Shown in pieces: positions 18,748 through 27,120 of a DNA stretch of 64,000 nt. Position numbers and translations under genes: made by a program. Position 1 is the stretch's first letter; the number at the start of each line of letters is the position of its first letter. Below the pieces are notes generated by a model that had not been told where the DNA came from, made no database searches, and was given only the letters and a program-made list of their open reading frames with translations. The stretch covers positions 3,348,001 through 3,412,000 of the forward strand of contig NZ_CP109796.1 of NCBI RefSeq assembly GCF_038725785.1. The letters are read 5' to 3'. Origin of the DNA: Termitidicoccus mucosus. Its GTDB lineage: Bacteria; Verrucomicrobiota; Verrucomicrobiia; Opitutales; Opitutaceae.

Positions 18748-18844
18748 AACAACGCGGCGCCCCGCCCCTGCGCGCAATCCGTGCCCGCGCTCCTCCGCTC
18801 CCGTCCCGGCGCGCCGCGCCATGTTGTATCCATTATTTAATTAC

Positions 18845-19435
18845 ATGACCTCCATCGACCAGATTCGCGAAATCTTCCACCAAATCGCCGGCGTGCTGGT
18901 GTGGCCCGTGCTGCTCGGGCTCGTCGGGCTCGCCGCCGCCATGCTCGTCTCGCTCGGGGCGTTTGCCCGCGAAGCGTTCGACCGCCGCCGCGGGCGGCGC
19001 GCCTCGCTCGGGCGCGACCATGCGGCGCTCAACCGCGCCGCCGCCGACTCCCACGAGGACATCGAGCTCATCATGGAGGCCGTGCTCCAGTCGTCCGACC
19101 GCCGGCGCTGGCGTTCGCTCGGCCGCCTGCGCCTCGCGGTGCGCGTCGGCCCCTCGCTCGGCCTCATGGGCACGCTCATCCCGATGGCCGACGCGCTCCA
19201 GGGGCTCGCCGAGGGCAATCTCCCGGCGCTCGCCAGCAACATGGTCACGGCGTTCGCCGCCACGGTCATCGGCCTGGGCATCAGCGTCACCGCCTACCTC
19301 GTCGCCGCGGCGCGCGAAAGCTGGGTGCGCGCCGACAGCGAGGCGCTCGCCTTCCACGCCGAGCACCTGCTCCGCGAAATCAAATCCGCCGACGAGCGCC
19401 GCGCCGCCTGCGCGATGAAAGGAGAGGTGCCCTGA
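18845..19435 (+). CDS. MotA/TolQ/ExbB proton-channel family protein
   Basis: A 196-residue inner-membrane protein (ATG 18845, MTSIDQIREIF; an in-frame ATG at 18821 is possible). Three hydrophobic segments fit the ExbB layout: VWPVLLGLVGLAAAMLV near the N-terminus, then the paired helices after the cytoplasmic loop (VGPSLGLMGTLIPMADAL and NMVTAFAATVIGLGISV). It would harvest the proton gradient to energise the outer-membrane receptor two genes downstream. Its stop overlaps the next start by one base (TGATG), and the pair is probably coupled. It is the first gene of the riboswitch-led block. Confidence 0.88.
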   Translation: MTSIDQIREIFHQIAGVLVWPVLLGLVGLAAAMLVSLGAFAREAFDRRRGRRASLGRDHAALNRAAADSHEDIELIMEAVLQSSDRRRWRSLGRLRLAVRVGPSLGLMGTLIPMADALQGLAEGNLPALASNMVTAFAATVIGLGISVTAYLVAAARESWVRADSEALAFHAEHLLREIKSADERRAACAMKGEVP

Positions 19436-19803
19436 TGCGCTTCGTGCAACGCACCCGCCGTGCCGCCCACGGCCCCGCGCCCGGCGAGGACGAGGACCCG
19501 CTCGCCGGCATCGCGAATCTCTTCGACGTGAGCGTCGCCTTCATCGTCGCGCTGCTCATCGCGCTGTTCGCGCTTTTTTCCGCCGGCACCTTCCTCGACA
19601 AAAACTCCGAGGTCACGCTCGTGAAGACCACCGCTGACGGCGAGACCGAGATCATCACGAAAAAAGGCGCGGAGATCAAGGTGCAGAAGGTCACCGACAA
19701 AAACCTCTCCGGCCAGGGCACGCGCCTCGGCACCGCCTACCGCCTTGCCGGCGGCCAGGTCGTTTACGTGCCCGATGGCGACGCTCCCGATGCCGCCCGA
19801 TGA
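19435..19803 (+). CDS. DUF2149 family, ExbD-like single-pass membrane protein
   Basis: A 122-residue protein with one membrane helix (residues ~30-50, VSVAFIVALLIALFALF) preceded by the DPLAGIANLFD motif and followed by a small charged domain (TADGETEIITKKGAEIKVQKVTD). This matches DUF2149, whose members travel with ExbB-like channels and CobN-like proteins. By topology and position it probably takes the ExbD/TolR role. It is preceded by an AGGAGAGG ribosome site and overlaps exbB by one base. Confidence 0.82.
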   Translation: MRFVQRTRRAAHGPAPGEDEDPLAGIANLFDVSVAFIVALLIALFALFSAGTFLDKNSEVTLVKTTADGETEIITKKGAEIKVQKVTDKNLSGQGTRLGTAYRLAGGQVVYVPDGDAPDAAR

Positions 19804-19829
19804 AAACTTTCCCGCCAGTCCAAGCGCCA

Positions 19830-19903
19830 ATTTGGAGGTGCATCCGAGGTCAGCGGATGCCCTCCAACGCCGTGACCGCCTCGGCAAAAGAAGCGGTCAC
19901 GGC
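19830..19903 (+). repeat. Two adjacent hairpins between DUF2149 and receptor genes
   Basis: The first pairs TTGGAGG-TGCATCCG with CGGATGC-CCTCCAA (~19830-19865). The second pairs GCCGTGACCGC with GCGGTCACGGC (~19869-19903). They may moderate transcription between the genes or be remnants of palindromic elements. Confidence 0.6.
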
Positions 19904-19959
19904 AACGCGCGGACGGTGCGTCCAGCCGCCGCATCGCAACTTTCCCGTTCATGCTCCCA

Positions 19960-21882
19960 ATGAATAAAACCAACCGCCATCCAGCATCGTCCGCAGCCGC
20001 GGCGCTCGCCGCCCTGTGCTGCCTTTCCCCCATCGCGCCCGCCGCGCCCGCAACCACCGCTCACGGCACCCCCGAGGGCGACGAGATCATCAAGCTCGAC
20101 GAAATGAACGTCACCGCCATGCGCGAGGCGAAGCGTTTCTACGAGACGCCCGCCTCCACCTTCACGCTGGCCCTGGACGACATCAAGGCCGCCGGCGGCG
20201 ACAGCGCGTATGATGTCGTGCGTTTCGCCGACGGCGTCGCCATCGACTCGATGGGCCCCGCCGGCCAGTCCTACGGGGCCATGACCTCGAAGACCGTCAT
20301 GCGCGGCTCGCGCCGGGGCACGCTCATTCTCATCGACGGCATGCCCGCCAACACCAACGGCTACTACAACATGGAGGACATCCCCGTGCAGACCATCGGG
20401 CGCATCGAGATGGTGAAAGGCGCGGGCTCCACCCTGTATGGCAGCGAGGCCATCGGCGGGGTCATCAACATCATCACCGACCACTCGCCCGTCAACGCCG
20501 CCGCCGCGACCTGGGGCGGCAATGATTACGAAAACTACAGCATCGCCCTTCGCGAACCCTGGTCGGCATGGGGCCGGTCCGGCGTCGCCGGCATCGCCGC
20601 CAATTATCAGAAGCTCGGGGAGGTGAAGCGCATGTCGAGCAGCGGCCTGGGCATGGGCGGCAGCAAAAAACGCCTCGCGCGCTTCGACGGCTCCATCGGC
20701 CACTGGAACGTCTCCTATCAGTATTCGGACAACAAATACTCGTTTGACACCTACAACAAGGCCACCTGGGACACCGCTACCGTCACGCAAAAAGCGCACT
20801 ATGACGACACCAAGCACTATGTGCGCGGCACGGGCCGCGGCGCGCACTGGCGGGCGGGCTTCTACGCCAATGTCCACCAACGCTACGCGCACACGGACAG
20901 AAACCTCACCACCGTGCCCGTCGTCAGTGCCGACAACGACTACGACGCGCGCGTCTTCGGCGGCGACTTCCAATACACCTGGAAGCCGGCCTGGGCCGAG
21001 TTCATGTTCGGCGTGAGCGCCAGCCGCGAGGATTTCACCACCGATGATTATCTCAAGGGCACCGGCACCGACTCCAGCCGCGAAACCGTCGCCGCCTTCG
21101 TGCGCGGCTCGAAGACGTTTCTCGACACCTGGACGGCGTCCGTGAGCCTGCGCGAGACCTACGTGAGCAGCGGCGACCTGACCGCCTTCACCCCGCAAAT
21201 CCAACTGCTCAAAACCTTCCCGCGCAAGTTCAGCGCCTACGCCAACGTCGGGCGCTCGTTTGCCATGCCCACGCTTAACCAGCTCTACGGGCCCAGCGGC
21301 ACCCTGAGCACCTCCAACGCGAACCTCGATCCCGAGGAGGGCTGGAACTACGAGGCCGGCGTGAAGTGGGAAGGCGGGCGCACGCTCGCCAGCCTCGCCG
21401 TATTCCACATGGATTTCGACCACATCACCTACGTGCCCCATCCGACCGATCCCGATTTGTTGATCCCGGAATCGGTCCCCTTCCGCAACACGGGCGTCGA
21501 ACTCTCCGTCACGCAAAAAATCCTGGGCTGCCTCGAGATCGAGGCCGGCGCCTCCTACGGCGCGCCCGAGGAAAAAACCGTTCACAATGGCCCGTGGAAT
21601 CGCGTTTACGGCCGCGTGCAGGCCAACGCCCGCGTGCGCTGGGCGTGGGACCGCTACTTCGCCTCGTTCAACATTTCCTACCTCGGCGACCGCGTCTATG
21701 GCCGCAGCCACATGCTCCCCACCCTGCTCAAGGCCGGCATGGACCTCGGCAGGCATCTCCAGCTCACCGTGACGGTGGACAACGTCTTCGACCGCATCGA
21801 CGTCACCAACCATACCTCGACCACCACCGACTACTACTCGATGCCCAGATGGGTGAAGGTGGCGTTCGCGGCCACGTTCTGA
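19960..21882 (+). CDS. TonB-dependent outer-membrane receptor, BtuB/HmuR-like
   Basis: A 640-residue receptor; ATG 19960 is preferred over 19951 because MNKTNRHPAS leads straight into a signal peptide ending APAAPA. A TonB-box-like IKLDEMNVTAM follows, then the plug (RGSRRGTLILIDGMPAN, IGRIEMVKGAGSTLYGSEAIGGVINI) and a 22-strand-type barrel (NVGRSFAMPTLNQLYGP, NLDPEEGWNYEAG, VTVDNVFDRIDV) ending in Phe. Its length and plug resemble BtuB and haem receptors rather than SusC. The riboswitch and the following CobN-like gene point to corrinoid or another tetrapyrrole as cargo. Confidence 0.88.
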   Translation: MNKTNRHPASSAAAALAALCCLSPIAPAAPATTAHGTPEGDEIIKLDEMNVTAMREAKRFYETPASTFTLALDDIKAAGGDSAYDVVRFADGVAIDSMGPAGQSYGAMTSKTVMRGSRRGTLILIDGMPANTNGYYNMEDIPVQTIGRIEMVKGAGSTLYGSEAIGGVINIITDHSPVNAAAATWGGNDYENYSIALREPWSAWGRSGVAGIAANYQKLGEVKRMSSSGLGMGGSKKRLARFDGSIGHWNVSYQYSDNKYSFDTYNKATWDTATVTQKAHYDDTKHYVRGTGRGAHWRAGFYANVHQRYAHTDRNLTTVPVVSADNDYDARVFGGDFQYTWKPAWAEFMFGVSASREDFTTDDYLKGTGTDSSRETVAAFVRGSKTFLDTWTASVSLRETYVSSGDLTAFTPQIQLLKTFPRKFSAYANVGRSFAMPTLNQLYGPSGTLSTSNANLDPEEGWNYEAGVKWEGGRTLASLAVFHMDFDHITYVPHPTDPDLLIPESVPFRNTGVELSVTQKILGCLEIEAGASYGAPEEKTVHNGPWNRVYGRVQANARVRWAWDRYFASFNISYLGDRVYGRSHMLPTLLKAGMDLGRHLQLTVTVDNVFDRIDVTNHTSTTTDYYSMPRWVKVAFAATF

Positions 21883-21938
21883 TGAACGGCCTTCGCGCAA
21901 CATCCCCCTCCCTCCCGGGGCGCGCACGCGCCCCGCGC

Positions 21939-22050
21939 GCCGGCAGGATGCCGGCGTTCCCGGTCGCCATCGCGTCCTCCCGCCGCCTCATCCGCCGTGC
22001 CGGATGCGACTGCGCGCGAGCGACTGGGAGCGCCGGCTTCCAGCCGGCAG
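21939..22050. repeat. Diverged inverted repeat of the GCCGGC type
   Basis: Bases 22021-22050 are identical to 26991-27020 (core GGGAGCGCCGGCTTCCAGCC). Bases ~21941-21970 are a degenerate reverse complement of it. The element fills the gap before the CobN-like gene. Confidence 0.7.
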
Positions 22051-22107
22051 GTCTTCCCTCCCTGCCCCGCCCTAAACGCCGAAGCCCCCTCTTTTTCCAC
22101 CCTTCCC

Positions 22108-25100
22108 ATGAATCATCCCGTTGACCGCATTCCGCTACTCCTCGTTTTCCTCGCGACGCTTGCGTTCCTCTCCGCCGCATCCGCCGCGCCAGGCGACTCG
22201 CCGCAGCGCGGCGCCATCTGCATCCTCTCCGGCGACACGCACTCGCCCGCCGCCGTCGGCGCGGTGCGCGAACTGCTCGCGAGCCCCGACTTCGCCGGCA
22301 TCAAACTCTCGGTCGTGCCCGACCTCGGCGCGACCGAGGCCGACCTCGCCCGCATCCGCGCGGCCGATATTGTCATCCTTTACGCGCGCGGACGCGACCG
22401 CATCGCCACCGTCGCCGACGAACTCGCCGCCGTCACCGCGCGCGGCGGCGCCGTCTATGTCGTCGGCCCGTCGATTCAGGACGATTTCGACGGGCTCAAG
22501 CTCACGCGCGACCAGGAAATCTCCGCCTACTTTGCCGCCGGCGGACGAGCAAACATGATCCAGATGATTCGCGTCGCCGCCGCGCGCAAACTCGCGCCCG
22601 GCATCATCGTCGAGCCGCCCGTCCCGATCCCCGAGTCCGGCTTCTACGACGTGGCGCGCGCCCGCGTCATCACCGATTACGACGAATACCGCCGCGCCTA
22701 TCTCATGGAACGCGGGCGGCTCGCCCGCCAGCCAGCGGACGAGCCGTCCGCGCTCCATACCCATGCCGCCGCCGACTCCGCGCGCGCCTCGCGCCCGTGG
22801 GTCGGCCTCATGCTCCCGCGCTCCTACGTCGAATCCGATGCCGCCGCCACCATCGAGGCCGTCGCCGCCGCGCTCGAACAACGCGGCCTCAATGTCCTCG
22901 CCGGGTTCAGCGCCTCCAACAACAAACCCCTCCGTGCGCTTTTCCTCAACGCCGACGGCACCCCGCGCGTCGTTGCCTTCGCCAGCCTCACGCTCAAGAT
23001 GGGCTTCTCGCCGCAAATGGTCGGCCCCGCGCTTTCCGAGATCGGTGCGCCCGTGGTCAACGGCATTTCGCTCGGCTCGCAAAGCCACGGGGAATGGGAG
23101 GACTCGCCCACCGGCATCGCCGTGCCCGAGCGCTGGTGGCAGCTCAGCGGCCCCGAACTTGCCGGGGCCGTCGCGCCCACGGTCATTGCCGCGAAGGAGC
23201 GCGTCGAGGACGCCGCCATCGGTTCCGCCTACGTCGTCCACGTGCCCATCGCCGAGCGTGTCGCGCAGTTCGCCGAGCGCGTCGCGCGGTGGGTGCGCCT
23301 GCGCCACGCCGCCGCCGCCGACCGGCGCGTGGCCGTCATCTATTACAACTACACGCCGGGCAAGGCCAGTATCGGCGCGTCCTACCTCAACGTCCTGCCG
23401 CAATCGCTCTGGCAGATCCTCGCGCGCCTGCGAGCCGACGGCTACGACGACGCCAACTCGCCCGCCACGCCCGGCGCCCTCTTCGACGACATCCTCTCCT
23501 TCGGCACCAACGCCCGCCCCGGCGACGCCGGCGACATGGAGCGCCTTGTGCGCGGCGGCCGCGCCGTGCTCTGGCCCGTATCCGAATACAGGATACTGTT
23601 CGACCGCCTCCCCGAAAAACTCCGCGCGCCCATCCTGAAAAAATGGGGCGAGCCCGAGACGAGCCGGACGATGGTCTGGCGCGACAGCGCGGGCACGCCG
23701 TTCTTCGTTTTCCCGACGCACCGCTGGGGCAACATCGTCTTCGCGCCGCAACCCGTGCGCGGCTGGGGCGAGGACCCGACCGCGTCCTATCACGATCTCC
23801 AGCTTCCCGTGCACCACCAATACCTCGCGTTCTACCTCTGGCTGCAAACGCGGTTCGACGCCGACGCCATCGTGCATGTCGGCCGCCACGCCACGCACGA
23901 ATGGATGCCCGGCAAGGAGGCCGGCTTCACGCCCGCCGATCCCGGCGAGGCGCTCGTCGCCGCGATTCCCCAACTCTACATCTACATCGTGGACGGCATC
24001 GGCGAGGGCTTGCAGGCCAAGCGCCGCGGCATGGCGGCCATCATCACGCACATGACGCCGCCCCTCGACCGCGCCAGCCTCAGCCCGGAGTTGCGCGAGC
24101 TGAAGGGCCGCATCAACGACTACCACGTCGCCCTTGAGAAAGGCTCCATCGCCAGCGGGGACACGCTCCGCGAAATCGTCGCGAGCGCGCAAAAAATGGG
24201 CATCCTCCTCGACCTCGGCATCACGCCCGCGACGGACGGCCCGCCGCTCACGCACGAACAAATCGACGAAATCGAGGATCACATCGCCGGCATCGGCGAC
24301 CGCCTCACGCCCTTCGGCCTGCACACCTTCGGCGTCTCGCCCGACGAGAAAGCCCGCCGCTCCACCGCCGAGGCGATTCTCGAAGCCGAGACCGGCGTCG
24401 CCGCCACGCCCCCGTCCGAAGTTTCGCATCCGCGAAAAAACGCCACCGGCGCTATGGAGCGCGGGCGGCCCGCCCGCCCGCCTGCGGACAAGCCGTCCGC
24501 GCTCCATACCACCGCCGCCGACCGCGCCCGGCGCCTTGCCGACCTCATGGCCCGCATCGAGGCGTCCGGCCCCGCCGAACTCGACGCGCTCTCCGCCGGC
24601 CTCTCCGGCCGCTACATCGCCGCCGGTCCCGGCAACGATCCCGTGCGCCAGCCTGATTCGCTGCCCACCGGGAAAAACTTCTACGGCTTCGATCCCACGC
24701 GCCTGCCCACGCGCGCCAGTTACGAGACCGGCGCGCGCCTCGCCGCCGAACTTGTCGAAAGCCACCGCGCCAGGCACAACGGCGAATACCCCGACCGCCT
24801 CACGTTCAATCTCTGGAGCGGCGAAACCAACCGCCACGAGGGCGTCATGGAAGCGCAGATCTTCGCGCTCCTCGGCGTGCGCCCCGTGTGGAACAACTAC
24901 GGACGCGTCGATGCCGTCGAGCTCATCCCGCGCGAAAACCTCGGACGTCCCCGCATCGATGTCACCGTCGCGCCGTCGGGCCTGTATCGCGACGCGTTTC
25001 CCGTGCTCATGCACCTCATCGACGAGGCCGTCACGCTCGCAAAAAAATCCCCCGAGCCCGACAACGTGATCGCGCGCAACATCGCCGCCGCCCGCGCCGA

Positions 25101-26232
25101 ACTCGTCGCCCGGGGTGTCCCCGCCGACGAGGCGGAACGCCTCGCCACCGTGCGCCTCTTCACCGTCCCCGTCGGCGCTTACGGCGCGGGCATCGAAAAA
25201 GTCATCACCGACGACAAAGGCTGGAGCGACGAGTCGCAGGTCGCCGACGTGTTCATGAACCGCATGTCGCACCTCTTCGGCCAGGGCTTCTGGGGCGAGG
25301 ACCCCGCCGCCGCCGCGAAAGACCCGGAGCTGGCGAAGCATGTTTTTCGCCTCGCGCTCAAAGGCTCCAAGGGCGTCATCCACAGCCGCTCCGGCGCGGT
25401 GTATGCCTCGCTCGACATCGACGACTTCTACCAATACCTCGGCGGCACCGCCATGGCCATCCGCCAGGTTGACGGCAAAACGCCCGACGTGCTCGTCACC
25501 GACATGAGCAACCCGCGCGTCGCCGAGACCGTCACGCTCGAACGCTTCATGGGCAAGGAACTCCGCGCCCGCTACCTCAACCCCAAATGGGTGGACGCCA
25601 TGCTCGACGAAGGCTACGCCGGCGCCCGCTTCATCATGCGCATGACCGACAACCTCTGGGGCTGGCAGGTCACCGTGCCCGAGGCCGTGGGCAACGAAAA
25701 ATGGCAGGAAATGTTCGAGGTGTATGTGCGGGACAAATACGATCTCGACGTGCGCGCCCGCTTCGAGGCCGCCGGCAACCTCCGCGCCTACCAGTCGATG
25801 GTGGACCGCATGCTCGTCGCCGTGGACAAAGGCTACTGGGCCGCCGCGCCCGAAACCGTCGCCGAACTCCGCGACGCCTCCGCGAAAGCCGCGCAACAAA
25901 TCGCCGCCGGGGAGAAAGCCGAAATGGAAAACCTCCGCGCCAGCGCCCCGCTCCCCGAGTTCGGCCCCGCGCCCGCCGCGCCGGCGCCCGATGCCGCGCC
26001 CGCTTCCGCCAGTGCGCCCCCTCCGCCCGCCACGCAGGCGCAACCGCCGCCATCACCCGCCGCCCCGCCGCCTCCCGCGACGCAGCAGGTCGAGGGCAAG
26101 GCACTGGAGGAAGTCGCCCCGCCGCGCCCGCCCGCTGCCACGGGCCATATTCCCATGCGCGTCGTCCTCGGCATCGCCGCCGCGCTCGTCCTCGTCGCCT
26201 TCGGCTGGTTCCGCCAGAGCCGCCGCCTATAG
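22108..26232 (+). CDS. CobN-like chelatase, exported and membrane-anchored (HmuS-like)
   Basis: A 1374-residue CobN/BchH-family protein with a topology unlike cytoplasmic CobN. The start at 22108 gives a signal peptide (residues 1-28, LLLVFLATLAFLSAASA). The C-terminus has a Pro/Ala-rich linker (~1290-1345) and one membrane helix with a basic tail (VVLGIAAALVLVAFGWF-RQSRR). The body should therefore be periplasmic. The CobN active-site region reads GRHATHEWMPGKE (H594, H597) where the cytoplasmic paralogue has HGTLEWLPGK. GEGLQAKRR, FNLWSGETNRHEG and LYRDAFPVLMHL are conserved. Two in-frame palindromic repeats add 18 codons each at 22705 and 24454. The arrangement resembles the Bacteroidota hmu haem operon, whose HmuS is CobN-like; here riboswitch control favours a corrinoid-related substrate. 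Confidence 0.85.
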   Translation: MNHPVDRIPLLLVFLATLAFLSAASAAPGDSPQRGAICILSGDTHSPAAVGAVRELLASPDFAGIKLSVVPDLGATEADLARIRAADIVILYARGRDRIATVADELAAVTARGGAVYVVGPSIQDDFDGLKLTRDQEISAYFAAGGRANMIQMIRVAAARKLAPGIIVEPPVPIPESGFYDVARARVITDYDEYRRAYLMERGRLARQPADEPSALHTHAAADSARASRPWVGLMLPRSYVESDAAATIEAVAAALEQRGLNVLAGFSASNNKPLRALFLNADGTPRVVAFASLTLKMGFSPQMVGPALSEIGAPVVNGISLGSQSHGEWEDSPTGIAVPERWWQLSGPELAGAVAPTVIAAKERVEDAAIGSAYVVHVPIAERVAQFAERVARWVRLRHAAAADRRVAVIYYNYTPGKASIGASYLNVLPQSLWQILARLRADGYDDANSPATPGALFDDILSFGTNARPGDAGDMERLVRGGRAVLWPVSEYRILFDRLPEKLRAPILKKWGEPETSRTMVWRDSAGTPFFVFPTHRWGNIVFAPQPVRGWGEDPTASYHDLQLPVHHQYLAFYLWLQTRFDADAIVHVGRHATHEWMPGKEAGFTPADPGEALVAAIPQLYIYIVDGIGEGLQAKRRGMAAIITHMTPPLDRASLSPELRELKGRINDYHVALEKGSIASGDTLREIVASAQKMGILLDLGITPATDGPPLTHEQIDEIEDHIAGIGDRLTPFGLHTFGVSPDEKARRSTAEAILEAETGVAATPPSEVSHPRKNATGAMERGRPARPPADKPSALHTTAADRARRLADLMARIEASGPAELDALSAGLSGRYIAAGPGNDPVRQPDSLPTGKNFYGFDPTRLPTRASYETGARLAAELVESHRARHNGEYPDRLTFNLWSGETNRHEGVMEAQIFALLGVRPVWNNYGRVDAVELIPRENLGRPRIDVTVAPSGLYRDAFPVLMHLIDEAVTLAKKSPEPDNVIARNIAAARAELVARGVPADEAERLATVRLFTVPVGAYGAGIEKVITDDKGWSDESQVADVFMNRMSHLFGQGFWGEDPAAAAKDPELAKHVFRLALKGSKGVIHSRSGAVYASLDIDDFYQYLGGTAMAIRQVDGKTPDVLVTDMSNPRVAETVTLERFMGKELRARYLNPKWVDAMLDEGYAGARFIMRMTDNLWGWQVTVPEAVGNEKWQEMFEVYVRDKYDLDVRARFEAAGNLRAYQSMVDRMLVAVDKGYWAAAPETVAELRDASAKAAQQIAAGEKAEMENLRASAPLPEFGPAPAAPAPDAAPASASAPPPPATQAQPPPSPAAPPPPATQQVEGKALEEVAPPRPPAATGHIPMRVVLGIAAALVLVAFGWFRQSRRL
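22705..22758 (+). repeat. In-frame palindromic repeat inside cobN1, copy 1
   Basis: A 54-base palindrome adding exactly 18 codons (MERGRLARQPADEPSALH). Ends ATGGAACGCGGGCGG and CCGTCCGCGCTCCAT are near-complementary. It sits between conserved segments of the CobN-like protein. Confidence 0.85.
24454..24507 (+). repeat. In-frame palindromic repeat inside cobN1, copy 2
   Basis: Another 54-base copy in the same frame and orientation (MERGRPARPPADKPSALH), differing from copy 1 at a few bases. It sits in a variable linker after the EAETGVAATPP stretch. Confidence 0.87.
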
Positions 26233-26295
26233 GGGCTTCGCTTGCGAAGCCCGCCGCGCGGCAACCGCCCGAACATCCTTCCATCCACTGACCAA

Positions 26296-26931
26296 ATGGA
26301 AAACCAGAACCAAACCTCCCCGATCTCCTCATCCGACACGGACGCCCATCGTCAACGCATGGCCCGCCGCAAGGAAATCCAGGACAAACGCATGGCCGAA
26401 ACCACGGCCGAAAAAGGCCTCGTCATCGTCCACACCGGCCCCGGCAAGGGCAAGACCACCGCCGCGCTCGGCATGGTGCTGCGCTCGCTCGGCCACGGCT
26501 ACCGCGTCGCCATCGTGCAATTCATCAAGGGCGCGTGGGAGCCCGCCGAAAAGAATGCCTTCGCGCACTGGGGCGACCAGCTCGCTTTCCACGCCATGGG
26601 CGAAGGCTTCAGCTGGGTCACACAGGACCGCGCGCGCGACACCACCTCCGCGCAAAAAGCCTGGGCGGCCGCGCTCGGTTATGTCGCGAATCCGGACTAC
26701 CGTCTCGTGCTCCTCGACGAAATCAACGTCGCGCTGCGCCACGGTTATCTCACCGTTGACCAGGTTCTGGACGGCCTCGCGCGCAAACCCGCGCTCACCC
26801 ACGTCATCCTGACCGGACGCGGCGCGCCCGCCGCGCTCATCGACCGGGCCGACCTCGTCACCGAGATGACGCTCGTCAAGCACCCCTTGAAGGACCAGCG
26901 CATCCGCGCCCAGCCCGGCATCGAATACTGA
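26296..26931 (+). CDS. cobO: Cob(I)yrinic acid a,c-diamide adenosyltransferase
   Basis: A 211-residue CobA/CobO/BtuR-type adenosyltransferase that adds the 5'-deoxyadenosyl ligand from ATP to reduced corrinoid. The start at 26296 (MENQNQ) is preferred because the upstream extension has no family similarity. The P-loop is GPGKGKTT (residues ~48-55). VQFIKGAWEPAE, MGEGFSWVTQD, RLVLLDEINVALRHG and HVILTGRGAP are family motifs, and the protein ends RAQPGIEY as usual. The N-terminal MARRKEIQDKRM helix is also typical. It follows cobN1 by 63 bases. Confidence 0.95.
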   Translation: MENQNQTSPISSSDTDAHRQRMARRKEIQDKRMAETTAEKGLVIVHTGPGKGKTTAALGMVLRSLGHGYRVAIVQFIKGAWEPAEKNAFAHWGDQLAFHAMGEGFSWVTQDRARDTTSAQKAWAAALGYVANPDYRLVLLDEINVALRHGYLTVDQVLDGLARKPALTHVILTGRGAPAALIDRADLVTEMTLVKHPLKDQRIRAQPGIEY

Positions 26932-26982
26932 TGGGCACGTCATGAAACCCGATCCGCACGATACCGAGGAGCCCTCCGAAAC

Positions 26983-27097
26983 CGCGGCAGCGACTGGGAG
27001 CGCCGGCTTCCAGCCGGCAGACGGCGCAACGCGCCACCCTCGTTCCTTGTCTCCCAAATCTGCCGGCTGGAAGCCGGCGCTCCCAGTCGCTGCCGCG
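26983..27097. repeat. Perfect 39-bp inverted repeat between cobO and cobN2
   Basis: Arm 26983-27021 is exactly complementary to 27059-27097 with a 37-base loop. The core GGGAGCGCCGGCTTCCAGCC is shared with 22026-22045. The length and perfection suggest recent formation or active maintenance. Confidence 0.9.
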
Positions 27098-27120
27098 TCA
27101 TAGGGATGCCGCCACCGCCA

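Noticed and set aside
18239-18840. Several 80-145 codon frames on both strands after the second riboswitch
   Set aside because: They overlap each other, are Arg/Ala-rich, lack ribosome sites and motifs, and lie over strong RNA-type stems.
22135-26043. A 1302-codon minus-strand frame opposite cobN1
   Set aside because: Same reasoning: low-complexity composition, no motif, and the plus strand encodes a clear CobN-family protein.
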